DNA of 64,000 nt from Elephas maximus indicus (Eukaryota > Chordata > Mammalia > Proboscidea > Elephantidae). The position numbers were made by a program, and so were the translations under genes. Positions 20,478-30,504 of the stretch are shown one piece after another. Numbering within the stretch: the stretch's first letter is position 1; the number at the start of each line of letters is the position of its first letter. Location of the stretch: assembly GCF_024166365.1 (NCBI RefSeq), contig NC_064825.1, positions 103,740,480 through 103,804,479 of the forward strand. Reading direction: 5' to 3'. The notes beneath the pieces are model-generated. The model was not told the DNA's origin, made no database searches, and was given only the letters and a program-made list of their open reading frames with translations.

Positions 20478-20504
20478 AAAAAAAAAAAAAAATTTTTTTT
20501 TTTT
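20478..20504. repeat. A(15)T(12) tract
   Basis: Pure A then pure T, 10 bp after the SINE; possibly part of its tail history, but the same pattern occurs at unrelated places in this window. Confidence 0.9.
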
Positions 20505-20829
20505 GCTGTCGTGAAATCCTGGGTTTACTTTTTTTTTTTAGTCTTGGGACAGTACGTATAAGAACAAATTTTACTGATATTTAATTTCATCACCTCTAAG
20601 AAAGGAAAAAGAAGACCTACGTTTCAGTCTCATTGTAATGATGAAACAATATGATGTGTACTAAAGTGCTTAGTATACATTCAAATAGACCAATTAGATG
20701 GACATAAAGATGTCTTTACCAGTTCTGTAGATGCTTTGCCAAGAAATCTCCAGACAGGAGACTTGCTATCAATCTGTAAGGCTGAGATTGAGAAACATTG
20801 ATCATACCCTAAATTACTACTCAATTTGC

Positions 20830-21400
20830 TCTAAATAACTCTCTATAGAATTAATAGACAATTTCCAAAAGACAGAATATACTGGTTAGAAAAATATAGG
20901 AAGTTGTTCATCATCAGTTATGGTCAACAAATGCAGATTAAAACAAAAATAAGATGAAATATAGAAAAAAATCCTTGAAGTCCATTACTGGCTTGAGTAA
21001 AGAAGTAAGTAATCCATTACATTTTGCTGATAACAGTGTAAAATGTTAGTGCCCTTGTGGAAATAGGTATCAAAAACCTTTAAAATATCTCTATTTCTTC
21101 ATGTAGTCTATATCTCTAGAAATTATCCTGCAGATCCAGATATAAACTTGATGCATGTTTAGGTTCTTTGTGATACTGAAACAGTGGCTCATTGTTAGAT
21201 ATGTCTATTTGACATAATAATATACAACCATTAGAAAATGCTTTTAAAGAATTTATAATGATATTGGGAAATGCTTAAAATCATAATATTGGTCAGGATA
21301 ATATATTAAATATGTAGTATTATTTCAAAAGTAAAATAAGAAGTGAAGAAAATCTATATATGGAAAAAAGAATGGAATAAAATGCATAAGTAGTTTTTGG
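20830..21400 (+). repeat. Old L1 3' region
   Basis: Degraded L1: ATCTCTAGAAATTATCCTGCAG, ATACAACCATTAGAAAATGC, TTGGGAAATGCTTAAAATC. Confidence 0.6.
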
Positions 21401-21604
21401 GTTGCAGAACTAAGAGTAACCTCTTTTAAATATTGTCTAAGCTTTCTCTAGTCACCATGGGTTGTCTATAATTACTTTCCTCCATTTTTTCCTTAAGTTC
21501 TGCTGATACACCACCTTGGCCAAACCCAGAGCTAGCAAATATGTCTTCCCTTTTGTTCCTTTTTGGCTCTCTCTGGGCTGGATGATCTGGGTTCTGAGAG
21601 GAGA

Positions 21605-21720
21605 CAGTGTGGTCTAAGAGGAGGGTACAGATTTGGGAGTCAGAAGACATGGGGTCAATGTCAGATGCCTCAAAACCTAGCTTCTGTGATATGGGGCAAG
21701 GCACTTAACCTCTTAGGTCA
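21605..21720 (+). repeat. MIR
   Basis: ACAGTGTGGTCTAAGAGG, TTTGGGAGTCAGAAGACATG, GGGGCAAGGCACTTAACCTC. Confidence 0.85.
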
Positions 21721-22024
21721 AAATGTTAGCATTTCTACACCAAAGGAATCTGGACAGAATTATCACAAGAACACATTCCTCAATTGCAAAAAATGGGAAG
21801 CAATGACTTGAGAATTCCCTACAGCCCATAAATGGATGAGATCCCTTATTCTGTTTTTGAACCCAGGTCACTTAGGATTGTGGGAGATTTCCAAGTCAGA
21901 GAAGAGATTATGAAATCATAGATTTTCTCACTGCATTTTTTCTCCATGTTAGGAAATAATAACAATTCTGGTAAGAAGCTATCAGTCTCCTTAGATTCCT
22001 TTATTGTAACTTTTCTATATTTTT

Positions 22025-22295
22025 CTTAGTTTTATTCACTTAACAAATACTCATTAGACACTGCTCTAGGTCTGGAAATACAGATATTAAACACATGGAA
22101 CCCCTGCTTTCAAGATCCTCCCGGTGTAGAGTGTAAGGTTGGAGGGAGAACGATACGCATGATAAGAAATCTGGGTGCTATAAATCTGGGTATAGAAATA
22201 CATCAGAAGGTTTTGTAATCTACCCTTAGGTAGGTGAAGAAGGCTTCCACGTGGAGAAGACATTTGAACCTAGTTTTGAAGAATGTGTAACAGTA
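22025..22295 (-). repeat. L2 3' fragment
   Basis: Reverse L2: TTAACAAATACTCATTAGAC, TCTAGGTCTGGAAATACAG, GAAGGCTTCCACGTGGAG. Confidence 0.7.
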
Positions 22296-22296
22296 A

Positions 22297-22353
22297 GCCA
22301 GGCTTTTGGTTAGCAGCCCACTGAATTAACTGTTTATACCACCCAGGGACTCC
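22297..22353 (-). mobile_element. AfroSINE head fragment
   Basis: CCAGGCTTTTGGTTAGCAGC to CACCCAGGGACTCC, only the tRNA-like end. Confidence 0.75.
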
Positions 22354-22394
22354 ACTGTTGTAATAGGTATGCATAGTTAGCATACCCAGAACCC

Positions 22395-22479
22395 AGTATA
22401 CCAATTACAGCAACGTATGCTATAGTTTTTTTTTTTTTTTTATGCTATAGTTAGCATACGTTGCTGTAATTGATATACT
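22395..22479. repeat. 27-bp palindrome split by a T tract
   Basis: Arms 22395-22421 and 22453-22479 are reverse complements with one mismatch. T(15) at 22426-22440 sits between two copies of TATGCTATAG (22416-22425, 22441-22450); without it the loop would be six bases. Confidence 0.92.
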
Positions 22480-22784
22480 TCTTTTAAAACGGCCCCAAGT
22501 CCAACTCTGTACACTGCTTTTGCAGTTCGTCTTTGGAAATATTTCTGGCACTTGGGGGACTTTTTTTCTTTCTTTCAGGCTCATTCTCTTCCTTCTTCTC
22601 TTCCTCAGTGTACTCTTTCTTCTCTCTCATTCACCAACCCCCCACACACTTGTTATATTGTGTTCAACTTTTTTTTTTTTTTGAGCAGGGGTGTGTGTCT
22701 TTTTATGTCAGCTAAGTCTATCATACTGCAGGGCATGGTATTATTATTTTAGGAAACAATTTGTTCATATGTATGAGTATATAG

Positions 22785-23516
22785 GAGGACTTGAAGCACT
22801 TACTGATTAAGATGAAAGACTATAGTCTTAGGTATGGATTACACCTCAACATAAAGAAAACAAAAATCATCAAAACTTGACCAATAAGCAACATCATAAT
22901 TAACAGAGAAAAGGTTGAAGTTGTCAAGAATTTCATTTTACTCAGATTCACAGTCAACGCCCATGGACGCAGCAGTCAAGAAATTAAATGATGCATTGCA
23001 TTTGGGAATATCTGCTGCAAAAGATTTATTTCAAGTGTTAAAAAGCAAAGATGTCATCTTGAGGTGCGCCTGACCCAAGCCATGGTATTTTCAATTGTCT
23101 CATATGCATGTGAAAGCTGGACAATGAATAAGGAAGATCAAAGAAGAGTTGGTGCCTTTGAATTATGGTGTTGATGAAGAATATTGAATATATCATGGAC
23201 TTCCAGAAGAACAAACAAATCAGTCTTGGAAGAAGTACAACCAGAATGTTCCTTAGAAGTGAGGATGTCAAGACTTTGTCTTAGGAATTTTGGACACATT
23301 ATCAGGAGGGATGGGTCCCTGGAGAAGGATTTGGGAGAGTGTCAGAGAAAAAGAGGAAGATCCTCGATGAGATGAATTGAAACAGTGGCTGCAACAATGG
23401 GCTCAAACATAGAAACGGTTATGAGGATGGCATAGGATTGTGCACTGTTTTGTTTTGTTGTCCATGGGGTTGCTATGATGCAGAACTGACTCAACGGCAC
23501 CTTACAACAACAACAA
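22785..23516 (+). mobile_element. RTE LINE, 5'-truncated
   Basis: Plus-strand last ~730 bp of an RTE, from the LKHLLMKIKD segment just after the catalytic site to the ACAACAACAACAA tail at ~23505. Frameshifts and base changes are throughout; 23184-23375 still reads WTSRRTNKSVLEEVQPECSL. No clear target duplication. Confidence 0.87.
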
Positions 23517-23583
23517 TGAGGATAGTCATATGCATGTTCCGGTGTTCAGATTTGTTTAAGCCTATTGTGGTAAATATATATGT

Positions 23584-23781
23584 AAGGAGTCTTGGTGGTG
23601 CAAACAGTGAAGTGCTCAGTTGCTAACTGAAGTTTGTGATTCAAATCCATCCAGTGGCTCCACAGGAGAAAGATCTGGCCATCTGCTCCTGTAAAGATTA
23701 CGGCCAAGAGAACCCTATGGGGCAGTTCTACTCTGTTACATGGGGTCATTGTTAGTCGAAATCGATTTGAGAACACCTAAG
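23584..23781 (+). mobile_element. AfroSINE (long-body subtype)
   Basis: AGGAGTCTTGGTGGTGCAAA, GCTCCTGTAAAGATTACGGC, GGGGCAGTTCTACTCTG. Confidence 0.92.
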
Positions 23782-23819
23782 AAGGAATACATGTACAAAT
23801 ATATGTAACAAAACATTTG

Positions 23820-24070
23820 ATATTTCAGCAGTCTTCACATGTATAGTTCAATGGCATTAATTATGTTCATCATGTTTTTCAACCATTACCCTTCCCTGTC
23901 CTCAAATTATGTAATTACCTTTATCAGAAGGTCAGTGTCCCCTAAGCATTGAGTCCTTTTTTCCTCCTCCCTATCACCTGCCCCTGGTAAGCACTGATAG
24001 AGTTTGGTCTCTATACCCTTGCCTATTCTAGATATTTCATTTCAAGTGTGATTATACAATATTTGTACAT
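23820..24070 (-). repeat. Old L1 3' end
   Basis: Reverse L1 end: ATAGTTCAATGGCATTAATT, TTTTTCAACCATTACC, GTGTGATTATACAATATTTG. Confidence 0.7.
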
Positions 24071-24074
24071 TTGT

Positions 24075-24560
24075 AACTGATGTAAAGCATTGCAAATAAA
24101 ATGAATTTTTGATGTAGCAAAAATTTGGAAAAAACCTAGATGCTTAACAATACTTGGTAGTAGATCAGTAAATCATGCCATAGTTAGTTTATGGGCCATT
24201 ATAATCCATTGCTTTTAGGTTGATTTTGACTCATAGTAACCATACAGGACAGAACAGACTGCCCCATAGGGTCCCCAAGGAGTGGCTGGTGGATTCGAAC
24301 TGCTAACGTTTTGGTTAGCAGCCAAACACTTAACCACTATACCACCAGGGCTCCATGGACCATTATACAAGATATAAAATAGAAGATGGCTATAAAAAAA
24401 ATGATGGCTGCAAAGACTACAGATAACATGGAAAGCAACATGGAAAATGCTGATGACAGAATTGTAAATAAAATTCAGAATACAACATTGTATACTATGA
24501 TTACAATTATCAAATGCTATATCTTTGTTGGCAATGAACTGGAAATAAAAACAGAAAAAT
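24075..24560 (+). repeat. Old L1 3' region, interrupted by AfroSINE
   Basis: AAAAACCTAGATGCTTAACA, GTAAATCATGCCATAG up to 24203, then resumes at 24368 with a decayed 3' end. Confidence 0.6.
24204..24354 (-). mobile_element. AfroSINE
   Basis: Complete copy with 13-bp target duplications ATGGGCCATTATA / ATGGACCATTATA (24191-24203, 24355-24367), one mismatch. Confidence 0.93.
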
Positions 24561-24636
24561 GAGCCTTTTTGAGGTAGTAACAGAATTTTTTTGGGCCCCT
24601 AGGTAAATCTCCTTTCACCCAAGCAGCTCAGAATTC

Positions 24637-25542
24637 ATGGATAGTCCATGAAACATCACAGAGTTCTTAATGCTGGGACTTTCACAAAACCCTGAGGTGC
24701 AGAGAGTTTTATTTGTGCTCTTTGTGATTGTCGACCTGGTCTCTGTTGGAAGCAACTTACTTTATCATGATCACTATTACTTCAGCTCTACCCTGGCCTC
24801 CTCTATGTACTTTTTCGTGGCATAGTTGTCTTTTATTGATACTTGCTGTTCCTCAAGTATGACCCTCAAACTCATTGCCGATTCCATGTACAAGGGGAGA
24901 GCCATCTCCTTTGAAGGCTGTCTGGCTCAACTCTTTGTTGCCCATTTATTGGGAGGAACTCAGATCTTCCTGCTCACAGTGGTGGCCTTTGACCAATACA
25001 TGGCCATCTGTAAGCCCCTGCACTACATGATCATCATGACCAGGCATCTCTGTGCTCTGTTTGTGGGGATGGCTTGGCTGGGGGGCTTTCTGCATTCATT
25101 GGTTCAGCTCCTCCTTGTCCTTCAGTTGCCCTTCTGTTGGCCCAGTGTGATCAATCACTTTGTCTGTGACTTGTACCACTTGCTGGAACTTGCCTGCTCC
25201 AACGCCTATGTCCTTGGCCTGCTGGTGGTCGCCAACAGTGGTGTATCTGACTGCTGAACTTCCTGATGCTGGCTCCTCCCACATTGTCATCCCGTGCTCC
25301 CTGGAGTCCCACAGTGCAGAGGATAGGCGCAAAGCCCTCTCCACCTGTGGGCCCATTTCACTGTTGTTGCCCTGTCCTTTATGCCCTGTATATTTATTTA
25401 CATGCAGCCATCCTCTACTTTGTCTCTAGACAAAATAGTGGCTGTGTTTTATTGTATTCTGACACCCATGTTCAACCCCCTGATTTTTACGCTGAGAAAT
25501 GCAGAGGTGAGATATGCCATGAAGAATCTCTGGAAAAAATGA
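24637..25542 (+). pseudogene. OR4C3: OR4C-like olfactory receptor pseudogene
   Basis: A once-normal OR coding exon, now dead. Translation from the ATG at 24637 gives MDSP, then TGA at codon 5, followed by NITEFLMLGLSQNPEVQRVL. A second in-frame stop (TAG) falls in TM2 (FFVA-stop-LSFIDT). The middle reads cleanly through CLAQLF, the degraded BBXP-type motif VAFDQYMAICKP and LPFCWP. Near 25235-25290 the frame shifts more than once, and it resumes later as SHSAEDRRKALSTCG and TPMFNPLIFTLRNAEV, ending at the TGA at 25542. Best resemblance from memory is human OR4C3 and other OR4C members (MTRHLCA, LGGFLHSLVQLLLVL). The DRY tyrosine is changed (FDQY). Human OR4C3 lies next to OR4S1, as here. The exact paralogue is uncertain. 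Confidence 0.85.
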
Positions 25543-25739
25543 ACAATGGTGGATGAAGGATATATGGTACAGCAGGGAAATAAATGACTCCAGCCATTCT
25601 TGGTAAGAACACATATTGTCATGATTGAGTTGAACTATCATCAAAAGTTTTCAGAATAAAATTTGAATGTTTGAATTTATGTCTAATCTGTAAATGCCTG
25701 AAATTATTGACCAGGCAAATGATTATATGCCACTTGGAT

Positions 25740-25980
25740 TTCTTCTTAACAGTCTGCTTTACTCCACAGAGCATGAAAGCACCACTACTCCTTTTCCCTT
25801 ACCCGTGTTTGAGATGAAACCTTCATCATCCTGGGTCACTGAGTGTCTATGATGAACACTTGTTGACAAGCGTTGGCCATGTGGTATTAGCAAAATCAGA
25901 TTTTTGTTGTGTTAAGCCATTGAGATTCATATTGGTTTTTATTGCATCATCACCTGACTTATCCTGACTGAACACTTGAT
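25740..25980 (+). mobile_element. Old solo LTR, MaLR/MLT1-like (fossil)
   Basis: Ends with TGTGTTAAGCCATTGAGATTC and CACCTGACTTATCCTGACTG, the usual MaLR LTR finish. Broken and very old; left limit unclear. Confidence 0.5.
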
Positions 25981-26042
25981 ATACAAAGCTCTCCATCATA
26001 TCTTTTTCTACTGTTCCAACCTCTATCTCACCTCTCTATCTC

Positions 26043-26241
26043 TTGTTGTTAGGTTCTGTCGAGTCATTTTCAACTCAAAGTGACCACATGTGACAGAGTA
26101 GAACTGCTTTATATGGTTTTCTCAGCTGCAGTTTTTACGGGAGCAGATCACCAGGTCTTTCTCCCACGTAGCTACTGGGTGGGCTCAAACCGATAACCTT
26201 TCAGTTAAGCCGAATGCTTAACCTTCTATGCCATGGTTCCT
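26043..26241 (-). mobile_element. AfroSINE with RTE-type tail
   Basis: Starts TTGTTGTTAGGTTCTGTCGA, that is, the RTE-like CTAACAACAA tail; CTCCCACGTAGCTACTGGG body. Confidence 0.9.
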
Positions 26242-26340
26242 TCTCCAATGTATATCCAAGTTGGAAAGAAAGGTGGTAGAATACTGAATGAATGTGGGGT
26301 AACTTCATTTTGGTATGTCCTGTATACATTAGCCCCCAAA

Positions 26341-26536
26341 CCAAAAAGAACCTAAGCCCGTTGCCATCGAGGCAATTCTGACCCATAGGGACCATATGAG
26401 ACAGGGTAGAAATGCCCCATAGGGTTTCCAAGGCTGTAAATCTTTACAGAAGATGACTGCCACATCTTTCTCCCACAGAGTGGCTGGTAGGTTCAAAAAG
26501 ACAACCTTTCAGTTTGCAAATGGGCACTTAATCACT
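26341..26536 (-). mobile_element. AfroSINE
   Basis: CCCGTTGCCATCGAGGCAAT, AGGCTGTAAATCTTTACAG; the head end is worn. Confidence 0.88.
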
Positions 26537-26680
26537 ATATATTAATTTTGCCACCAAATCACTATATATATTAATTTTGATGTGATGTTTTACTGCCTAT
26601 AATTAAAACAATTGCTATAACCCATATCATTTTTCGTAGGCTAAAACTTCTGAACTGTGGCAAATTGTTCCTTTATCTAT

Positions 26681-26842
26681 GTAAAATCAAACAAAAAACA
26701 AAAACAAACAAACACGTTGCCGTGGAGTTAGTTACAAGAGTAGAACCGCCCCATAGGATTTCCAAGAAGTGGCTGGTGGATTTGAACTGCCAACATTTTA
26801 GTTAGCAGCCATATCACTTAACCACTGTGGCACCAAGGCTCC
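26681..26842 (-). mobile_element. AfroSINE with small internal loss
   Basis: Target duplications TTATCTAT (26673-26680, 26843-26850). About 20 bp of the ACTCATAGCGACCC segment are missing. Confidence 0.9.
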
Positions 26843-26883
26843 TTATCTATATAGGAGTAAGTTAATCCCAGACCATAATAAAG

Positions 26884-27040
26884 GAAACCCTGGTGGCTTA
26901 GGGGTTAAGAGTTCTGCTGCTAACCAAAATGTTGGCAGTTGGAATCCAACAGGTGTTCCTTGGAAACCTCATGGGGGCAGTTCTACTCTGTCCTATATGG
27001 TTGCTATGAGTCAGAATCGACTTGATGGCAATGGGTTTAC
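26884..27040 (+). mobile_element. AfroSINE
   Basis: Complete, with 12-bp identical target duplications ACCATAATAAAG (26872-26883, 27041-27052). This indicates a comparatively recent insertion. Confidence 0.95.
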
Positions 27041-27287
27041 ACCATAATAAAGAAACTCCAAAATTTCAGGGACAAAACATAACGAAAATATATGAAAGGA
27101 TATACTAAAGGTTGTATACAGGCTCAGACTTGTAGAGAAATCAGACATGCCAATTTACTTACAAAGATTTGTCCTGAAAGGAGAAAGTTGTGAAAATAAT
27201 TGATAAATATATGTATTATAAAGTTACATAATACATAAAACATTTTTATATATCATTTTGGGGGTATATAATACATTATATAATACA

Positions 27288-27494
27288 GGTTCCTGGGTGG
27301 CAAAAAAACCTGCTCTCAGCTACTAATCTAAAGCTGGTGGTTTGAAACCACCCAGGGATGCCTCAGAAGAAAGGCCTGGTGATCTGCTTCTGCCAAGATT
27401 GCAGCCAAGAAAACCTTATGGGGCAGTTCTACTCTGTAACACACAGGGTTGCCACGATTTGGGATCAATGCGATGGCAATGAGTTTGGTTTTTT
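27288..27494 (+). mobile_element. AfroSINE (long-body subtype)
   Basis: Target duplications ATTATATAATACA / ATTATGTAATACA (27275-27287, 27495-27507). Body GAAGAAAGGCCTGGTGATCT. Confidence 0.94.
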
Positions 27495-27587
27495 ATTATG
27501 TAATACATATCATATTATAGATAATATATTTTATACTTATATAATACACATTGCATATAATTATATGTTTAATATATAATTATGAAG

Positions 27588-27880
27588 GATAGTGATTGTT
27601 CAGTGGTAGAATTCTCGCCTTTCATATGGGAGACCTAGGTTCGATCGATTCCCTGCAAATGCACCTTATCTGCAGCCACTACCTGTCAGTGAAGGCTTGC
27701 CTGTTATGTTCCTGAGCAGGTTTTATCAGAGCTTTCAGATGACAGTGGACTAGGAAGAAAGGCCTAGTGATCTACTTGTGCAAGTCAACCCATGAAAACC
27801 CTATGGATCACAACAGATCAATCCTATTGTTCAGGGGGTTGTCCTGAGCCAAGGGCAGACTCAACACAGCTAACAACAAC
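27588..27880 (+). mobile_element. tRNA-Gly-headed SINE with RTE-derived body
   Basis: Head resembles tRNA-Gly: TTCAGTGGTAGAATTCTCGCC (box A region) and GGTTCGA (box B). The next part, CTGTCAGTGAAGGCTTG, CAGGTTTTATCAGAGCTTTC and GACTAGGAAGAAAGGCC, matches the RTE 5' region (32775-32960). The tail GCTAACAACAACA matches the RTE 3' end. Confidence 0.9.
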
Positions 27881-27930
27881 ATATATATTTATATGCATGA
27901 CACTACAATGTATATTGTATATTATATGTT

Positions 27931-29390
27931 ACATCCTTCACCCTCCACCCTCCATCCTATATCCACCCTCTTTCCTGTATCCACACTCCATCTTGTCTCC
28001 ACTTCCATCTTGCATTCACCCTCCATCCTGTAACTGCCCTACATCTTGTATCCACCCTTGACCCTCAGTCTTCTCTCCACCCTCTATCTTGTCTCCACCT
28101 CTGTCTTGTCTTCACTTTCCATTTTGTATCCGTCCTCCATCTTGTCTCCACTCTCCACCTTCCATCTTGTCTCCAACTTCAGCATGTCTTCGCCCTCCAT
28201 CTTGTCGTCATCCTCCATCTTGTTTCCACCCTTCGTTTTGTACCCATCCTTCATCTTGTCTCCACCCTCCATGTTGTCTCCACCCCACCTTTTGTTTTGT
28301 TTCTTCCCTCTTCCTCCATCCTGTTTTCATACTCTGTCTCTGTCCTCCTTCTTCCATTTTGTAACCCTCCTTCATGTTTTCTCCACTCTCCAGCCTCCAT
28401 TTGTGTCCACCCTCCATTTTGTCTCTGCCCTTTTTTGACTCCAGCCTCCATTCTCCATCTTGTTTCTACCTTCCACCTTGTTTCCTCCCTCCATCATGTC
28501 TTCAGTGTCTAGCCTCCATGTTGTTTCCACCCTATCTTATCTCCACCTCTGCTTCCTCCATCTTGTCTCCATCCTCCATCTTATTTTCACCATCCATTTT
28601 GTATTCATCCTCCATCTTGTCTCCACCCTCCAACCTCCATTTTGTCTACATCCTCAATCTCGTCTCCACTCTTCATCCTCCATCATGTCTTCTCCCTCCA
28701 TCTTGTCTCCAACCTCCACCCTCCATCTTGTCTTTGCCCTCCATCTTGCCACTGTCCTCCATTTTGTATCCATCCTCCATGTCTCTAGCCTTCACCATCC
28801 ATCTTGTGTCCACCCTCCATCTTTTTTCCACTATTTTGTATCCACCTTCCATCTTGTGTACATCTTCCATCGCCCATCATGTCCCCATACTGCATCTTGT
28901 CTACATCCTCCATCTTGTTTATACCCTTCATTTTGTATCCATCCTTCATCTTATCACCACCCTTCATCTTCCATCTTGTCTCCACCTTCCATCCTCCACC
29001 TTGTTTCCACCCTCTCTTATTTCCCCCTTCAATTTTGTATCCATCTTCCATTTCTCCTCCATCCTCTAACCTGCGTCTTATCTCTGCCCTCCATTTTGTA
29101 TCCATCCTCTCTTTTGTATTCATCCTCCATCTTGTACCTACCTTACACCGTACACCTTGCCTGTATCCTCTATCTTGTTTCCATCCTTTATTTTATAATC
29201 ATCCTCTATCTTGTGTCCACCTTCCACCTTCCATTTTGTCCCCATCCTCCATCTTATTTCCACCTGTCATCTTGTTTCCATGCTCTGAAGTGTCTCCACC
29301 CCTCATAATGTCTCAAACCTTCATCCTCCAATTTGTCTCCACCCTCCATCTTGTATCTTTCATCCATCTTGTCCCCATTTTCCATCTTGT
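27931..29390 (+). repeat. Degenerate pyrimidine-rich minisatellite, ~1.46 kb
   Basis: Some 70-80 imperfect copies of an ~18-bp unit close to CTCCATCTTGTCTCCACC, with shorter partial units between them. The plus strand is almost purine-free except in TTGT and the unit A's. Because 18 is a multiple of three and the unit lacks stops, long frames open on both strands by chance; they are not genes. Confidence 0.95.
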
Positions 29391-29419
29391 CAATTGGTTA
29401 AATGTCATTTTGAGCTGTA

Positions 29420-29509
29420 CGTTTATTGGCCTTTCTCCATTAGATGGTGAACTCCTCGTGGGAAAGCACTGAGCCTTATTCACATCCATGTCCATAGAAT
29501 TTGGCATAT
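29420..29509 (+). repeat. L2 3'-end fragment
   Basis: GATGGTGAACTCCTCGTGGG, TCCATGTCCATAGAATTTGG. Confidence 0.55.
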
Positions 29510-29679
29510 TAAAAACAAAAAACCAAATCTGTTGCCATCGAGTCAATTCCAACTCATATTGACCCTATAGGACAAGTAGAACTGCCCCATAGAGTTTCCA
29601 AGGAGCACCTGGTGGATTTCAACTGCCCACCTTTTGTTTAGCAGCCATAGCACTTAATCACTACACCACCAGGGTTTCC
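29510..29679 (-). mobile_element. AfroSINE
   Basis: Target duplications ATTTGGCATAT / ATTTGGCCTAT (29499-29509, 29680-29690). Full body and head. Confidence 0.94.
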
Positions 29680-29690
29680 ATTTGGCCTAT

Positions 29691-30504
29691 GGGAAGTTTA
29701 AATAAATGTAATGTTGTATTGGATGAAAACCATACAAATGAGAATTATATGTTGCTTCAGAGCATTATCCAATCATTGCTTAATTTCCAGTCAGACTCCA
29801 ATTTTATCAGTCATTTTTAAGCATTATATATATATATACACACACATATATTTACTTTGAGTGTCGCTGATTTCTTCAAAGTCCTGCCTACATATATTTT
29901 GCTATCTAATTTCAAGTGACTTTCAGAAAATATTTTGAACTTTTTTCCTTGGAATTTTGTCCATATTTTCCCCTCATAGTTTAATTTGAAAAGTTGTTAC
30001 AAGTATTTATTTATAAAGTTGTGTAGTTCAGAATGAAGCAGTTCAGAGGGTGAATGAAAACCCACACTACACTTCTGAGATGATGTTTCAGAGGCACAGT
30101 TGTAATTTTAATGTAGCTTCATCTCTGGCTGATCATAGCACCACCTCAGCTATGGTTCCACATTAATTTTTATTCATGTCTTCTAAGAATCTTAAAGTTA
30201 ATCTCCATTCACCCTTGTCATAAATCCAAGTTTTTCCAAACAAGGAAATGCATAGGGTAGCAATATCTTAGTAACTTTCATTATTGTCTTGGTACAGGTG
30301 TTCTGATTATTTTTATTATTTTATGTATTAGACACCTAATGTTTCTCCCCCAGACTACACTCAGACTACAATTTACTTTATTGACAGGAGCTGGTTAAAA
30401 TCTACTAACCTGGCCTTCCAGCTCAGGACATCAGAATATCGATCACAAAAGTTGCTGATGGTTCACCTCTACCTGGTTTCTATCTACAGTGAGATCAAAA
30501 GGAA
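29691..30504. other. No gene; (TA)n(CA)n at 29827-29855
   Basis: A short TA/CA microsatellite, otherwise unrecognised intergenic sequence up to the L1. Confidence 0.5.

Noticed and set aside
27588-27665. Possible tRNA-Gly gene
   Set aside because: The anticodon arm is changed, the sequence continues into an RTE-derived SINE body, and a similar head occurs at 62313 (degraded at 61889-62215); a SINE head, not a tRNA gene.
28046-29472. Long reading frames (up to 282 codons) in all forward frames and several reverse frames
   Set aside because: They lie in the 18-bp minisatellite; a unit length divisible by three with no stop opens frames by chance. The composition is low-complexity and no domain is seen.
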